Positions 9,281 through 16,639 of a stretch of DNA of 64,000 nt are shown here, piece after piece (position 1 is the stretch's first letter; the number at the start of each line of letters is the position of its first letter). The notes beneath the pieces are model-generated. The model was not told where the DNA came from and ran no database searches. It saw only the letters and a program-made list of their open reading frames with translations. The stretch spans positions 1 through 64,000 of the forward strand of contig DASVUX010000039.1 in NCBI GenBank assembly GCA_036386835.1. Direction: 5' to 3'. Made by a program: the position numbers and the translations under genes. The DNA is from 2-12-FULL-35-15 sp036386835. GTDB taxonomy: Bacteria; Bacteroidota; Bacteroidia; 2-12-FULL-35-15.

Positions 9281-10828
9281 TTACTTTGCATAATTCACTG
9301 CCCGCGTTTCCCTGATCACGGTTACCTTTACCTGGCCGGGATAAGTCATTTCCGTCTGGATACGCTGTGAAATATCGAATGATAATGTTTCAGAATCTTT
9401 GTCGGTTACTTTGTCGCTGGATACGATCACACGAAGTTCACGACCGGCCTGGATAGCGTATGTTTTTTCAACGCCTGGATAAGAAAGAGCAAGTGCTTCA
9501 AGGTCTTTCAGACGTTTGATGTACTGTTCAACAACTTCTCTCCTTGCTCCGGGACGCGCACCTGAAATAGCATCACAAACCTGTACGATCGGGGCGATAA
9601 GTGTATTCATTTCTATTTCATCATGGTGGGCTCCGATGGCATTGCATACTTCAGGCTTTTCCTTGAACTTCTCAGCAAGCTGCATACCCAGGATCGCGTG
9701 AGGAACTTCCGGCTGGTCATCCGGAACTTTACCGATATCGTGAAGAAGCCCGGCACGCTTGGCCATTTTAACATTTAATCCGAGTTCAGCAGCCATGGTA
9801 GCACAAAGGTTTGCTACTTCACGCGAGTGCTGCAAGAGATTCTGACCGTATGAAGAGCGGTATTTCATACGCCCGACCATCCGGATCAGTTCAGGGTGCA
9901 GCCCATGGATCCCAAGATCGATTGTTGTACGCTTTCCTATTTCGATGATCTCTTCTTCGATCTGCTTTTTTACTTTTTCTACAACTTCCTCGATGCGGGC
10001 AGGATGGATACGGCCGTCCGTAACCAGCTGGTGAAGGGATAACCGGGCGATCTCTCTTCGTACGGGATCGAAGCCTGAAAGAATGATGGCTTCAGGGGTA
10101 TCATCCACAATGATCTCGATGCCGGTTGCTGCTTCAAGAGCACGAATGTTCCTTCCTTCACGTCCAATGATGCGTCCTTTGATCTCATCATTCTCAATGT
10201 TAAATATGGAAACGGAATTCTCAATCGCATGCTCCGTAGCAACGCGCTGGATCGTCTGGATCACGATCTTCTTTGCTTCTTTGTTCGCATTGATCTTTGC
10301 TTCTTCAACAATATCTTTAATATGAGAGAGAGCGTCAGTCTTTGCCTCAGCCTTAAGACTTTCCACCAGCTGGGCTTTTGCGTCTTCTGCCGACAACCCG
10401 CTTAATGTCTCGAGCTGCTCAACTTGTCTGCGGTGGAACTTTTCCACTTCCTGCTGTTTGGCAGTTACTACTTCAAGTTGATGGGTTAGGTTTTGGCGAA
10501 CAGTATCCAGTTCAGAGTCTTTACGCTGAACCTGCTCCTGTTTTTGGGAAAGTGCCTGTTCTTTTTGCTTGATACGGTTTTCCGCCTGCTGAACAGCGTT
10601 ATTCTTTTCATTGATGGCTTTTTCATGCTCAGCTTTCAGTTGAAGGAATTTTTCTTTTGCCTGGAGGATCTTTTCCTTTTTAATCACTTCAGCCTCAGCT
10701 TCTGCTTCTTTAATAATGTTATCTGCCTTTTTTTCGTTTGCTTTCTTAATAAGTAAAAATGCAATCAGCGCACCCAGGGCTATTCCTACCACGGCCGCTG
10801 CCAGTATCAATATCGTGTTTGTGTCCAT
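9281..10828 (-). CDS. rny: ribonuclease Y
   Basis: 515 residues, the usual length. Order of parts: an N-terminal membrane helix (TILILAAAVVGIALGALIAF), a long charged coiled coil to about residue 200, a KH domain (GRIIGREGRNIRALEAATGIE near 218-238) and an HD domain with HSREVANLC near 335 and LLHDIGK near 360. RNase Y is a membrane-bound endoribonuclease that starts mRNA turnover. It is the last gene of the coiled-coil protein-zapA-rny group. A structured intergenic RNA lies between zapA and its start. Confidence 0.97.
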   Translation of the reverse strand: MDTNTILILAAAVVGIALGALIAFLLIKKANEKKADNIIKEAEAEAEVIKKEKILQAKEKFLQLKAEHEKAINEKNNAVQQAENRIKQKEQALSQKQEQVQRKDSELDTVRQNLTHQLEVVTAKQQEVEKFHRRQVEQLETLSGLSAEDAKAQLVESLKAEAKTDALSHIKDIVEEAKINANKEAKKIVIQTIQRVATEHAIENSVSIFNIENDEIKGRIIGREGRNIRALEAATGIEIIVDDTPEAIILSGFDPVRREIARLSLHQLVTDGRIHPARIEEVVEKVKKQIEEEIIEIGKRTTIDLGIHGLHPELIRMVGRMKYRSSYGQNLLQHSREVANLCATMAAELGLNVKMAKRAGLLHDIGKVPDDQPEVPHAILGMQLAEKFKEKPEVCNAIGAHHDEIEMNTLIAPIVQVCDAISGARPGARREVVEQYIKRLKDLEALALSYPGVEKTYAIQAGRELRVIVSSDKVTDKDSETLSFDISQRIQTEMTYPGQVKVTVIRETRAVNYAK

Positions 10829-10841
10829 AAATAAATTAAAA

Positions 10842-10927
10842 AATTAATGTTCATAAAAACCCGCAAATGTTCTCGAAGCCAATATTAGCTTTTTGCCGGG
10901 GCACCTGAACCTGTGATGGAAAATGTT
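10842..10927 (-). ncRNA. probable 6S RNA (6S-Flavo-like) between zapA and rny
   Basis: Read on the minus strand, this 130-base gap between the zapA stop and the rny start folds into an interrupted long hairpin. GTTCA pairs with TGAAC at the base, then comes an unpaired bubble (GGTG opposite a U-rich run), then CCC-GCAAA pairs with TTTGC-GGG with one bulged G, and the tip is closed by AAGCT/GGCTT. A long stem with a central bubble is the hallmark of 6S RNA. Genes for 6S RNA next to zapA are established in proteobacteria, and 6S-Flavo RNAs are known in Bacteroidota. The identification is from my hand folding and synteny, not a covariance search, and the boundaries are approximate. Confidence 0.5.
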
Positions 10928-10958
10928 GTTTACAATTGAATGTTAAAAAATTGTAAAC
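10928..10958 (-). promoter_or_regulatory. perfect 10-bp inverted repeat directly after the zapA stop
   Basis: GTTTACAATT (10928-10937) and AATTGTAAAC (10949-10958) form a perfect stem with an 11-base loop. The right arm abuts the zapA stop codon. No T-run follows in either direction, so it is not a standard intrinsic terminator. It could be a processing or stabilising hairpin, or a protein-binding palindrome. Confidence 0.5.
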
Positions 10959-11249
10959 TCAGATGGAGTCATCCTCTTTTTGAAGGTAATCGGAAACAAA
11001 TAGGTCTAACTGGTTAAGTTCATCCTGCTCGGGTGTCTTCTTCGGTGCGTTCTGCTGTGTTGCTAACAGGTTTAATGCACTCATAGCAAGAAGATCCTGC
11101 TTATCGCGCACTGAATAGTTAACCTCGAACTCCTTCACCTTATCGTTGATCATCTTAGCGGCAGCCTGCACAGCTTGTTCATCCTCCTGCTTTACGGTTA
11201 GAGGGTAAGTGCGACCTGCGATCAGAATTTTCAGCGATACTTCAGCCAT
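10959..11249 (-). CDS. zapA: cell division protein ZapA
   Basis: 96 residues, the normal size. The N-terminal beta-hairpin part SLKILIAGRTYPLTVKQEDE is followed by the helix AVQAAAKMINDKVKEFE and a second helical part with DLLAMSALNLLA. ZapA binds and crosslinks FtsZ filaments at the septum. The gene follows a small coiled-coil protein on the same strand by 58 bases and is followed by a structured RNA and rny. The last part of the coil is rich in Gln, Lys and Glu. Confidence 0.92.
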   Translation of the reverse strand: MAEVSLKILIAGRTYPLTVKQEDEQAVQAAAKMINDKVKEFEVNYSVRDKQDLLAMSALNLLATQQNAPKKTPEQDELNQLDLFVSDYLQKEDDSI

Positions 11250-11307
11250 TTCTATAGTTTCACGTTGATCCGGTCCCTGGTATTTAGATTTCGGATAACA
11301 TTTGATT

Positions 11308-11598
11308 TTACTTCAAAAGAGCGATGCAATCATCAATTTCCTGCACTAGCTCGTTAATCTTAAGTTTTGTATCTGTAATTATAGTGTTCTGTTCTTCTGC
11401 TTTCTTTTGCTCTAATTCATTATTAGCTCTTTCCAGTGTCTCAATGGCACTTCTTTGCTCTTCAACCGTTTTCTGCAGCTCTGCTTTTTCTGCATTAAGT
11501 GCATCGTTCTCCTGCTTTAACTGCTGATGTAATTTTACCAGTTTTTCGATCTTTCCTTTAAGATCGGTCATATTTGGAGCTAAATCGTTCATAATCAA
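11308..11598 (-). CDS. small coiled-coil protein, ZapB-like in position and form
   Basis: 96 residues, almost wholly heptad-patterned coiled coil (Leu/Ile/Val at a and d positions between charged and Gln/Asn residues, for example LVKLHQQLKQENDALNAEK). No cysteine and no enzymatic motif. It is the first gene of the zapA-rny group and is preceded by a clear promoter (11628-11658). Its size and all-helical nature recall ZapB, a coiled-coil partner of ZapA in gammaproteobacteria. I cannot claim homology, since low-complexity coiled coils look alike. A role in the divisome is inference from position. Confidence 0.75.
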   Translation of the reverse strand: MIMNDLAPNMTDLKGKIEKLVKLHQQLKQENDALNAEKAELQKTVEEQRSAIETLERANNELEQKKAEEQNTIITDTKLKINELVQEIDDCIALLK

Positions 11599-11627
11599 TT
11601 ATTAATATCTGGTTACCTGATTTTTCA

Positions 11628-11658
11628 CAAATATAGTACTGAATTACTGATTTGCAAA
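11628..11658 (-). promoter_or_regulatory. Bacteroidota-type promoter for the zapA/rny group
   Basis: On the minus strand TTTG (11658-11655) is followed after 19 bases by TATATTTG (11635-11628). This matches the Bacteroidota primary-sigma consensus (TTTG near -33, TAnnTTTG near -7). The start codon of the coiled-coil gene is about 30 bases downstream. It is the best-matching promoter in the window. Confidence 0.8.
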
Positions 11659-11736
11659 ATAAATCTTCACACCCCATATCTCATCAATAGTTAATTTTAT
11701 TGATAAAAACCCGGTATTAACCTCCGCATTTCAATA

Positions 11737-11744
11737 TATCTTTG
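11737..11744 (+). promoter_or_regulatory. TAnnTTTG -7 box for the M23 peptidase gene
   Basis: TATCTTTG lies six bases before the ATG at 11751. The TTG at 11742 that would extend the reading frame by three codons lies inside this box, so the ATG at 11751 is the better start. The transcript would have almost no leader. Confidence 0.6.
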
Positions 11745-11750
11745 CAGTTA

Positions 11751-13478
11751 ATGCACAGAATCACCTGTTTAATTATTATTTTTTTGCTGGCCTGGAATGC
11801 TGGCTTCACTCAAAATACCTATCCTGCCGATTATTTCCGTTCACCAATAGATACAACTTTAGCCCTTGCGGGAAATTTCGGGGAGATCCGACCTAACCAC
11901 TTCCATGCAGGATTTGATATCAAAACAAATGGAAAAGAAGGGATGCCGCTTTATGCTGTGGCAGACGGATATGTTTCCAGGATCCGGATTTCTTCTTTCG
12001 GTTATGGTAAAGCACTTTACATTCGTCACCCTAACGGATTCACCAGTGTTTACGGTCACATGAAAAGCATGGAAAGCGGGATTGCCGATTTTGCAAAAAA
12101 GGTCCATGCAAAATATGAATTATTTGAAATCGACACACTTCTGAATGAAGGCATGATCCCGGTTAAAAAAGGCCAGTTCATAGGCTTGTCCGGGAATACC
12201 GGCGGTTCCCAGGGCCCCCATCTTCATTTTGAGATCAGGGAAAGTGCCACGGAAAAGCCAATAAATCCTTATTTCTTTGGTTACCGGATACCGGACAATA
12301 TTAAACCCAAAATCACTGCGATTGCGGTTTATCCCCTTACCCCCACCTCATCAGTGAACGGAAAACACGCAGTCAAAAAAATCAAACCGGTCTTTAAGAA
12401 CGGGCAGTATTCTGTATTGAAAACAGATACTCTTACCGTAAATGGCTCGGTCGGCTTCGGCATTGAAACTTATGATACGGAGAACAATTCAAGTAATCAG
12501 AACGGGGTTTTTTCAATTGAACTTCAATCTGGCGGAAGACGGATCTATTATCATGAACTTGTAACTTTCACTTTTGAAAGCGCCAGGTATGTTAATACAC
12601 ATATTGATTTCCGCGAAAAACAAAAACATAATAGCAAAATCCAGAAATGTTTTCTTTCTAAGAACAACGGGATTGAAATCTACAAAGGCGTGCTCAATAA
12701 TGGAGTAATCAACTTTACCGATGATTCAGTGCATTGGATAAAATACATTGTTAAAGATTTCCAGGGAAATACAAGTGAGCTGATGCTGAAAGTAAGAAGC
12801 AGCTCCCGGGTGAAAGTTATTGCCCCGGTTGAGGACTCCAGCATTTTGAAGTATGACTGCAGCAAGGAGAATAAATTCTCGAAGGACGATATAGAGATCA
12901 CAATTCCGGCAAATGCTCTTTATGATGATCTTGATTTCCGTTATTCCGCTTCTCCAGCTTTAAAGGGTACGCTATCACAGCTGCATAAGGTCCAGGACGA
13001 TGAAACAGCGCTCCAGAAAGCGATCACTTTAAGCATCCGTCCCGCTAAGCTTCCCGGAACTTTACAGGACAAGGCCTGCATTGTTTCAATCAATTCAAAG
13101 GGCGGAAAGATTTATGAAGGCGGAAAATTTAAAGATGGGGTGGTGACAACACAGACAAAATCTTTCGGGAATTTTGCAGTCGCGGTCGACACTGTTGCTC
13201 CTAAGATCCGCACTGCTTTTAAATATGTACCAAATACCACTGCCGACCTGCGTACAGCTAAAACTATTGGCATCATTGCAAATGACAACCTCAGCGGAAT
13301 AAGGAAATACAGGGCAAAGATCGATGGGAACTGGGTACTGTGTGAATACGAATATAAAAACGACCTGCTGTTCTATACATTTGACAGCACATTAGAAAAG
13401 AGGGTTCATACATTTGAAATTGAGGTTACTGATGACAGGGGAAACACCTCGAAAATCATGTTCAGTTTTAGAAGATAA
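11751..13478 (+). CDS. M23 family metallopeptidase (secreted)
   Basis: 575 residues from the ATG at 11751. A signal peptide (MHRITCLIIIFLLAWNAGFTQ) is followed directly by a LytM domain with the zinc ligands in NHFHAGFDI (about residues 49-57) and the H-x-H of GPHLHFEIR (near 155). The remaining 400 residues are beta-rich with Ig-like patterns (DTVAPKI, DNLSGIRKY), as in other Bacteroidota M23 proteins with C-terminal accessory domains. It should act on peptidoglycan cross-bridges in the periplasm; whether it is active or a regulatory paralogue cannot be told, though the visible metal ligands are intact. The region just downstream holds the 25-bp hairpin array. Confidence 0.93.
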   Translation: MHRITCLIIIFLLAWNAGFTQNTYPADYFRSPIDTTLALAGNFGEIRPNHFHAGFDIKTNGKEGMPLYAVADGYVSRIRISSFGYGKALYIRHPNGFTSVYGHMKSMESGIADFAKKVHAKYELFEIDTLLNEGMIPVKKGQFIGLSGNTGGSQGPHLHFEIRESATEKPINPYFFGYRIPDNIKPKITAIAVYPLTPTSSVNGKHAVKKIKPVFKNGQYSVLKTDTLTVNGSVGFGIETYDTENNSSNQNGVFSIELQSGGRRIYYHELVTFTFESARYVNTHIDFREKQKHNSKIQKCFLSKNNGIEIYKGVLNNGVINFTDDSVHWIKYIVKDFQGNTSELMLKVRSSSRVKVIAPVEDSSILKYDCSKENKFSKDDIEITIPANALYDDLDFRYSASPALKGTLSQLHKVQDDETALQKAITLSIRPAKLPGTLQDKACIVSINSKGGKIYEGGKFKDGVVTTQTKSFGNFAVAVDTVAPKIRTAFKYVPNTTADLRTAKTIGIIANDNLSGIRKYRAKIDGNWVLCEYEYKNDLLFYTFDSTLEKRVHTFEIEVTDDRGNTSKIMFSFRR

Positions 13479-13484
13479 ATTGCA

Positions 13485-13647
13485 GCACCTGAGGCTAGCA
13501 TTGTTACTAGCACCGGAGGTGCGCAAAATTACTAGCTCCAGAGGAGCGTATTATTCCTAGCACCAGCGGTGCAGATTATTACTAGCACCGGAGGTGCAGA
13601 TTATTACTAGCACTGGAGGTGCAGATTATTATTAGCACCAGCGGTGC
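13485..13647 (+). repeat. seven-unit 25-bp tandem array of small hairpins
   Basis: Seven units start at 13485, 13510, 13535, 13560, 13585, 13610 and 13635, exactly 25 bp apart. Each is a 13-base core of the form GCACC-nnn-GGTGC followed by a 12-base A/T-rich linker usually ending in TTATTACTA. Cores 2-7 fold into a 5-bp stem with a 3-base loop (GGA, AGA or AGC). Unit 3 is GCTCC-AGA-GGAGC, a compensated change on both arms; unit 6 has a T:G wobble; unit 1 (GCACCTGAGGCTA) is degenerate. The array fills the gap between two plus-strand genes and ends 18 bases before the next ATG. It is not coding, since 25 is not a multiple of three. Confidence 0.92.
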
Positions 13648-13664
13648 GTATTATTTTTTATATC

Positions 13665-14348
13665 ATGCAACACCTGCTATTACTTCACGGAGCCATCGGT
13701 TCAAAGGTACAGCTGCAGCCTCTTGCAGAGAAATTAAAAGGCAGTTTCACCATCCATACGCTGAATTTCAGCGGTCATGGCGGAGAGGCTATGCCTGCCG
13801 GTTTTTCAATTGAAGCCTTTGCGCGGGATGTTTTAAATTACCTGGATCAGCAGAATTTAACCACGATCAATATCTTTGGTTATAGTATGGGTGGATATGT
13901 AGCCTTGTACCTTGCTAAACATCATCCTGACAGGATAGGGAAAGTATTTACCGTTGCGACTAAATTCTTGTGGTCACCAGACATTGCAGCAAAAGAAGCC
14001 AAGATGCTGGATGCAGAAAAGATTTTAGGAAAGCTGCCGGCATTTGCACAAGCCCTTGAACAACGTCATTCCCCCAACGACTGGAAAGCGGTTTTATCAA
14101 AAACAGCTGAAATGATGAAACGCATGGGAAACCACAATCCGCTGACATTAGCAGGCTATGAAACGATAGAGCATAAGGTAATGATCGGGATCGGTGACCG
14201 CGATACAATGGTTAGCCTGGAGGAAACTATTGATGTTTACCGGAAGCTAAAAAACGCGAATCTAATTGTTTTTCCAAACACACCGCATCCTATAGAAAAA
14301 ATGGATGTTGACAGGTTATCCGCAGAGCTGATCGCTTTCAACATGTAA
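13665..14348 (+). CDS. alpha/beta hydrolase (possible BioH-like carboxylesterase)
   Basis: 227 residues from the ATG at 13665; a GTG seven codons upstream lies inside the last hairpin repeat and is unlikely. The fold opens with LLLLHGAIGSK (HG oxyanion motif). The nucleophile elbow is GYSMGG (Ser74), the acid is Asp178 or Asp180 in IGDRD, and the histidine is His208 in NTPHPIEK. So a full catalytic triad is present. The family covers many esterases. The next locus on the other strand is a biotin cluster without a visible bioC/bioH/bioG, so a pimeloyl-ACP methyl ester esterase role is possible, but this is inference from position only. Confidence 0.85.
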   Translation: MQHLLLLHGAIGSKVQLQPLAEKLKGSFTIHTLNFSGHGGEAMPAGFSIEAFARDVLNYLDQQNLTTINIFGYSMGGYVALYLAKHHPDRIGKVFTVATKFLWSPDIAAKEAKMLDAEKILGKLPAFAQALEQRHSPNDWKAVLSKTAEMMKRMGNHNPLTLAGYETIEHKVMIGIGDRDTMVSLEETIDVYRKLKNANLIVFPNTPHPIEKMDVDRLSAELIAFNM

Positions 14349-14396
14349 ATGGTCAAGGGTATTAAGCGTTGTAGCAATAGCAATTCCACTGGGGAA

Positions 14397-15092
14397 TCAG
14401 TTACTTATTGAATCTGTTACTGCCTTCGCTTTAATCTCATCCGCTGCTTCATCACCAAGATAGCTTTTGACGACATTGTGACCAGCGTAAATCAAAGGGG
14501 TTAGGGCAACTGCCACCACTAACTTGAATGTATAACCCGTCAGTGCCATATTTATATAGGTAGGTGTATCGACTTTTCCCGGCAGCCAGAAACCAATACC
14601 GGCCACAATAAATGTGTCAATCAATTGCGAAACAACAGTTGATCCGGTACTCCTCAACCAGATCATTTTTCCACCGGTTTTATTTCGCAGCAGCCAGAAG
14701 ATTCCGCTATCAATGAACTGTGACACGAGAAAGGCAATAACGCTTCCCACAATGATCCACATGCTTTGACCAAACACTGCCCTGAACTGCTCATCACTCA
14801 CCGCAGGAATATCCTTTGCTGCAGGAACAGAGATGGCGAAAAACAACACAACAAAAGCATAGGAAATGAGGCATGCCGTGATGACAGAAAGCTTCCTTAC
14901 TCCTGCCCTCCCATAAAATTCATTGATAAGGTCCGTGGTTATGAAAACTACCGGCCATGGAATAATCCCCACGCTCATTATAAACGGCCCGATCTCTATC
15001 AGCTTACCTCCGATCAGCTCTGCCACCACTGCGTTGGTGATAAAGATACCGGCAAGGATGATGTAAACCATCTCTCTTTTTGTCTTAAACAT
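14397..15092 (-). CDS. queuosine precursor transporter, YhhQ family (PF02592)
   Basis: 231 residues with six predicted membrane segments. The family features are visible: an N-terminal helix with ITNAVVAELIGGKLIEIGPF, the WPVVFITTDLINEFYGRAGVRK loop near residue 45, and GFWLPGKVDTPTYINMALTGY further on. Characterised YhhQ proteins import the queuosine precursors preQ0/preQ1; the family was earlier called a vitamin uptake transporter. It starts 36 bases after the bioA stop on the same strand, so the two may be co-transcribed. Whether it carries a biotin-related compound or a queuosine precursor cannot be decided here. Confidence 0.85.
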   Translation of the reverse strand: MFKTKREMVYIILAGIFITNAVVAELIGGKLIEIGPFIMSVGIIPWPVVFITTDLINEFYGRAGVRKLSVITACLISYAFVVLFFAISVPAAKDIPAVSDEQFRAVFGQSMWIIVGSVIAFLVSQFIDSGIFWLLRNKTGGKMIWLRSTGSTVVSQLIDTFIVAGIGFWLPGKVDTPTYINMALTGYTFKLVVAVALTPLIYAGHNVVKSYLGDEAADEIKAKAVTDSISN

Positions 15093-15128
15093 AGGTACAG
15101 ATACTAATCTTTTACGAATATACGAATC

Positions 15129-16400
15129 TTAAATACTCTCTAAAAACTCTTCCACAGCACCGTAAATAAAATCCAGGTCCTCGTCCTTTATGCAATATGG
15201 TGGCAGCACATAAATAATATTTCCCAGCGGCCGGAGGATGATCCCTCTTTCAATAAAAAATTGCGAAATATGCTCAGCAAGTGAATTCAGGTAATGTGTT
15301 TGCTCTTTAGTTCTTATTTCAAATGCGATGATGGTTCCCAGCTGACGAACCTCTGTAAGTGCTTTATGGGATTTGATTGTTTCAAGGAAAGTGGTATGCT
15401 TCTTAGCGATCCTCTTTATATTTTCAACTGTTTCCGGCTGATCAAAAAGGTCCATGCTTGCAAGCGCTGCCGAACATGCTGTTGCATTTGCAGTGTATGA
15501 ATGCCCGTGAAAAAAGGTTTTCATTTTATCGTCACTCAGGAAAGCATCGTAGATAAATTCTGCACAACTTGTCGCTCCCAGCGGCATCACTCCACCGGTC
15601 AGGCCTTTGCTCATACTGGTTATATCCGGTTTGTTTTTCAAATGATCACAGGCAAAGAATTCACCGGTTCTTCCGAAGCCTGTCATCACCTCATCTGCGA
15701 TTGTAATCACATCCTTGTCGTGACACATGCCGATCAACTCATCAAGCACCGGAGCGGAATACATGATCATGCCGCCTGCACCCTGCACAAGAGGCTCGAA
15801 TATAAATGATGCGATATCATTTTCCTCCAATGCCTTTTTCATTGCCAATATGCTCTTTTGTTCACTTCCACTGACAGGGACAGGAATTGGAATTACATCA
15901 AACAATAACTTTGCAAACGGCAGGTTGAAAGCATTCCTTGCCCCAACACTCATACCTCCGAAGGTGTCGCCATGATAAGCATTCTCAAAAGCGATCACTT
16001 TTGTTTTAGGCATCTCTTTATTGCTCCAATACTGAAATGCCATTTTCAGGGCCACTTCCACGGCAGTTGAACCGTTATCGGAATAAAATATCTTAGATTG
16101 ACTTTTTCCTAAACGCTTTAAGAGGCGTTCAGCCAGCTGAACAGCAGGCTCATGTGTAAAACCCGAAAAGATTGCATGTTCGAGCGTAATCAATTGCTCC
16201 GATATTTTTTTGGCCAGATAGGGATGGCTGTGGCCATGAATATTTACCCACCAGCTTGCGATGCCATCAATATATTTTTTGCCCTTGTCATCATAAAAAT
16301 AAGCCCCTTCACCTCTTACAATTGGAATAGGTAATGGGGATGTTTTTAATTGTGTGAAAGGATGCCACACAGCATTTTTGTCTCTCTCTCTGATATCCAT
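15129..16400 (-). CDS. bioA: adenosylmethionine-8-amino-7-oxononanoate aminotransferase
   Basis: 423 residues, the usual length. BioA uses S-adenosylmethionine to convert 8-amino-7-oxononanoate to 7,8-diaminopelargonate. The N-terminus DKNAVWHPFTQLKTSPLPIPIVRGEGAYFYDDKGKKYIDGIASWW (shown here by its key parts WHPFTQ and DGIASWW) is diagnostic. The PLP lysine is in SMSKGLTGG near residue 274, the Asp in IADEVMTGFGRTG near 237, and the substrate Tyr in NAYHGDTFGGMS. It is separated from bioD by a gap of about 240 bases holding a bioD terminator and dispersed repeats, so it probably has its own promoter. Confidence 0.96.
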   Translation of the reverse strand: MDIRERDKNAVWHPFTQLKTSPLPIPIVRGEGAYFYDDKGKKYIDGIASWWVNIHGHSHPYLAKKISEQLITLEHAIFSGFTHEPAVQLAERLLKRLGKSQSKIFYSDNGSTAVEVALKMAFQYWSNKEMPKTKVIAFENAYHGDTFGGMSVGARNAFNLPFAKLLFDVIPIPVPVSGSEQKSILAMKKALEENDIASFIFEPLVQGAGGMIMYSAPVLDELIGMCHDKDVITIADEVMTGFGRTGEFFACDHLKNKPDITSMSKGLTGGVMPLGATSCAEFIYDAFLSDDKMKTFFHGHSYTANATACSAALASMDLFDQPETVENIKRIAKKHTTFLETIKSHKALTEVRQLGTIIAFEIRTKEQTHYLNSLAEHISQFFIERGIILRPLGNIIYVLPPYCIKDEDLDFIYGAVEEFLESI

Positions 16401-16450
16401 GGTTTAAATATCGTATTTTTTTTACTCAATTAATGAGATACTTCGTGTTC

Positions 16451-16524
16451 TGTCATTTCGAGCGAAGTCGAGAAAGTGAGCAAGCTTATGCACTATGTCA
16501 TCCCGACCGCAGCGGAGGGATCTT
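16451..16524. repeat. two dispersed-type imperfect palindromes in the bioA-bioD gap
   Basis: TGTCATTTCGAGCGAAGTCG, continuing AGAAA (16451-16475), and TGTCATCCCGACCGCAGCGG, continuing AGGGATCTT (16496-16524), share the opening TGTCAT-YY-CGA and each contain an imperfect hairpin (TTTCGA...TCGAGAAA and TCCC..CCGC.GCGG.GGGA). Short elements of this appearance occur scattered in intergenic regions of many Bacteroidota genomes. Only this one copy pair is seen in the window. Confidence 0.65.
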
Positions 16525-16554
16525 ACTCTTGGTAATGTCAGGGAATAACAATAA

Positions 16555-16579
16555 AAAAGCGAAGTAGATCTTCGCTTTT
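16555..16579 (-). terminator. intrinsic terminator after bioD
   Basis: AAAAGCGAAG (16555-16564) and CTTCGCTTTT (16570-16579) form a perfect 10-bp stem with a five-base loop. On the minus strand the stem is followed by a run of T, which fits termination of the bioB-bioF-bioD transcript before bioA. Confidence 0.8.
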
Positions 16580-16639
16580 CTTAATTCGACTGATATTTGA
16601 CTTTCTTCAGATCAACCAATAACCTTTAACTAAGAGATT

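Noticed and set aside
11742..11750. TTG start for the M23 peptidase
   Set aside because: It falls within the TATCTTTG box, and the ATG at 11751 gives a normal signal peptide.
13485..13647. CRISPR array
   Set aside because: The period is only 25 bp, the 12-base linkers are nearly the same rather than unique spacers, and there are no cas genes.
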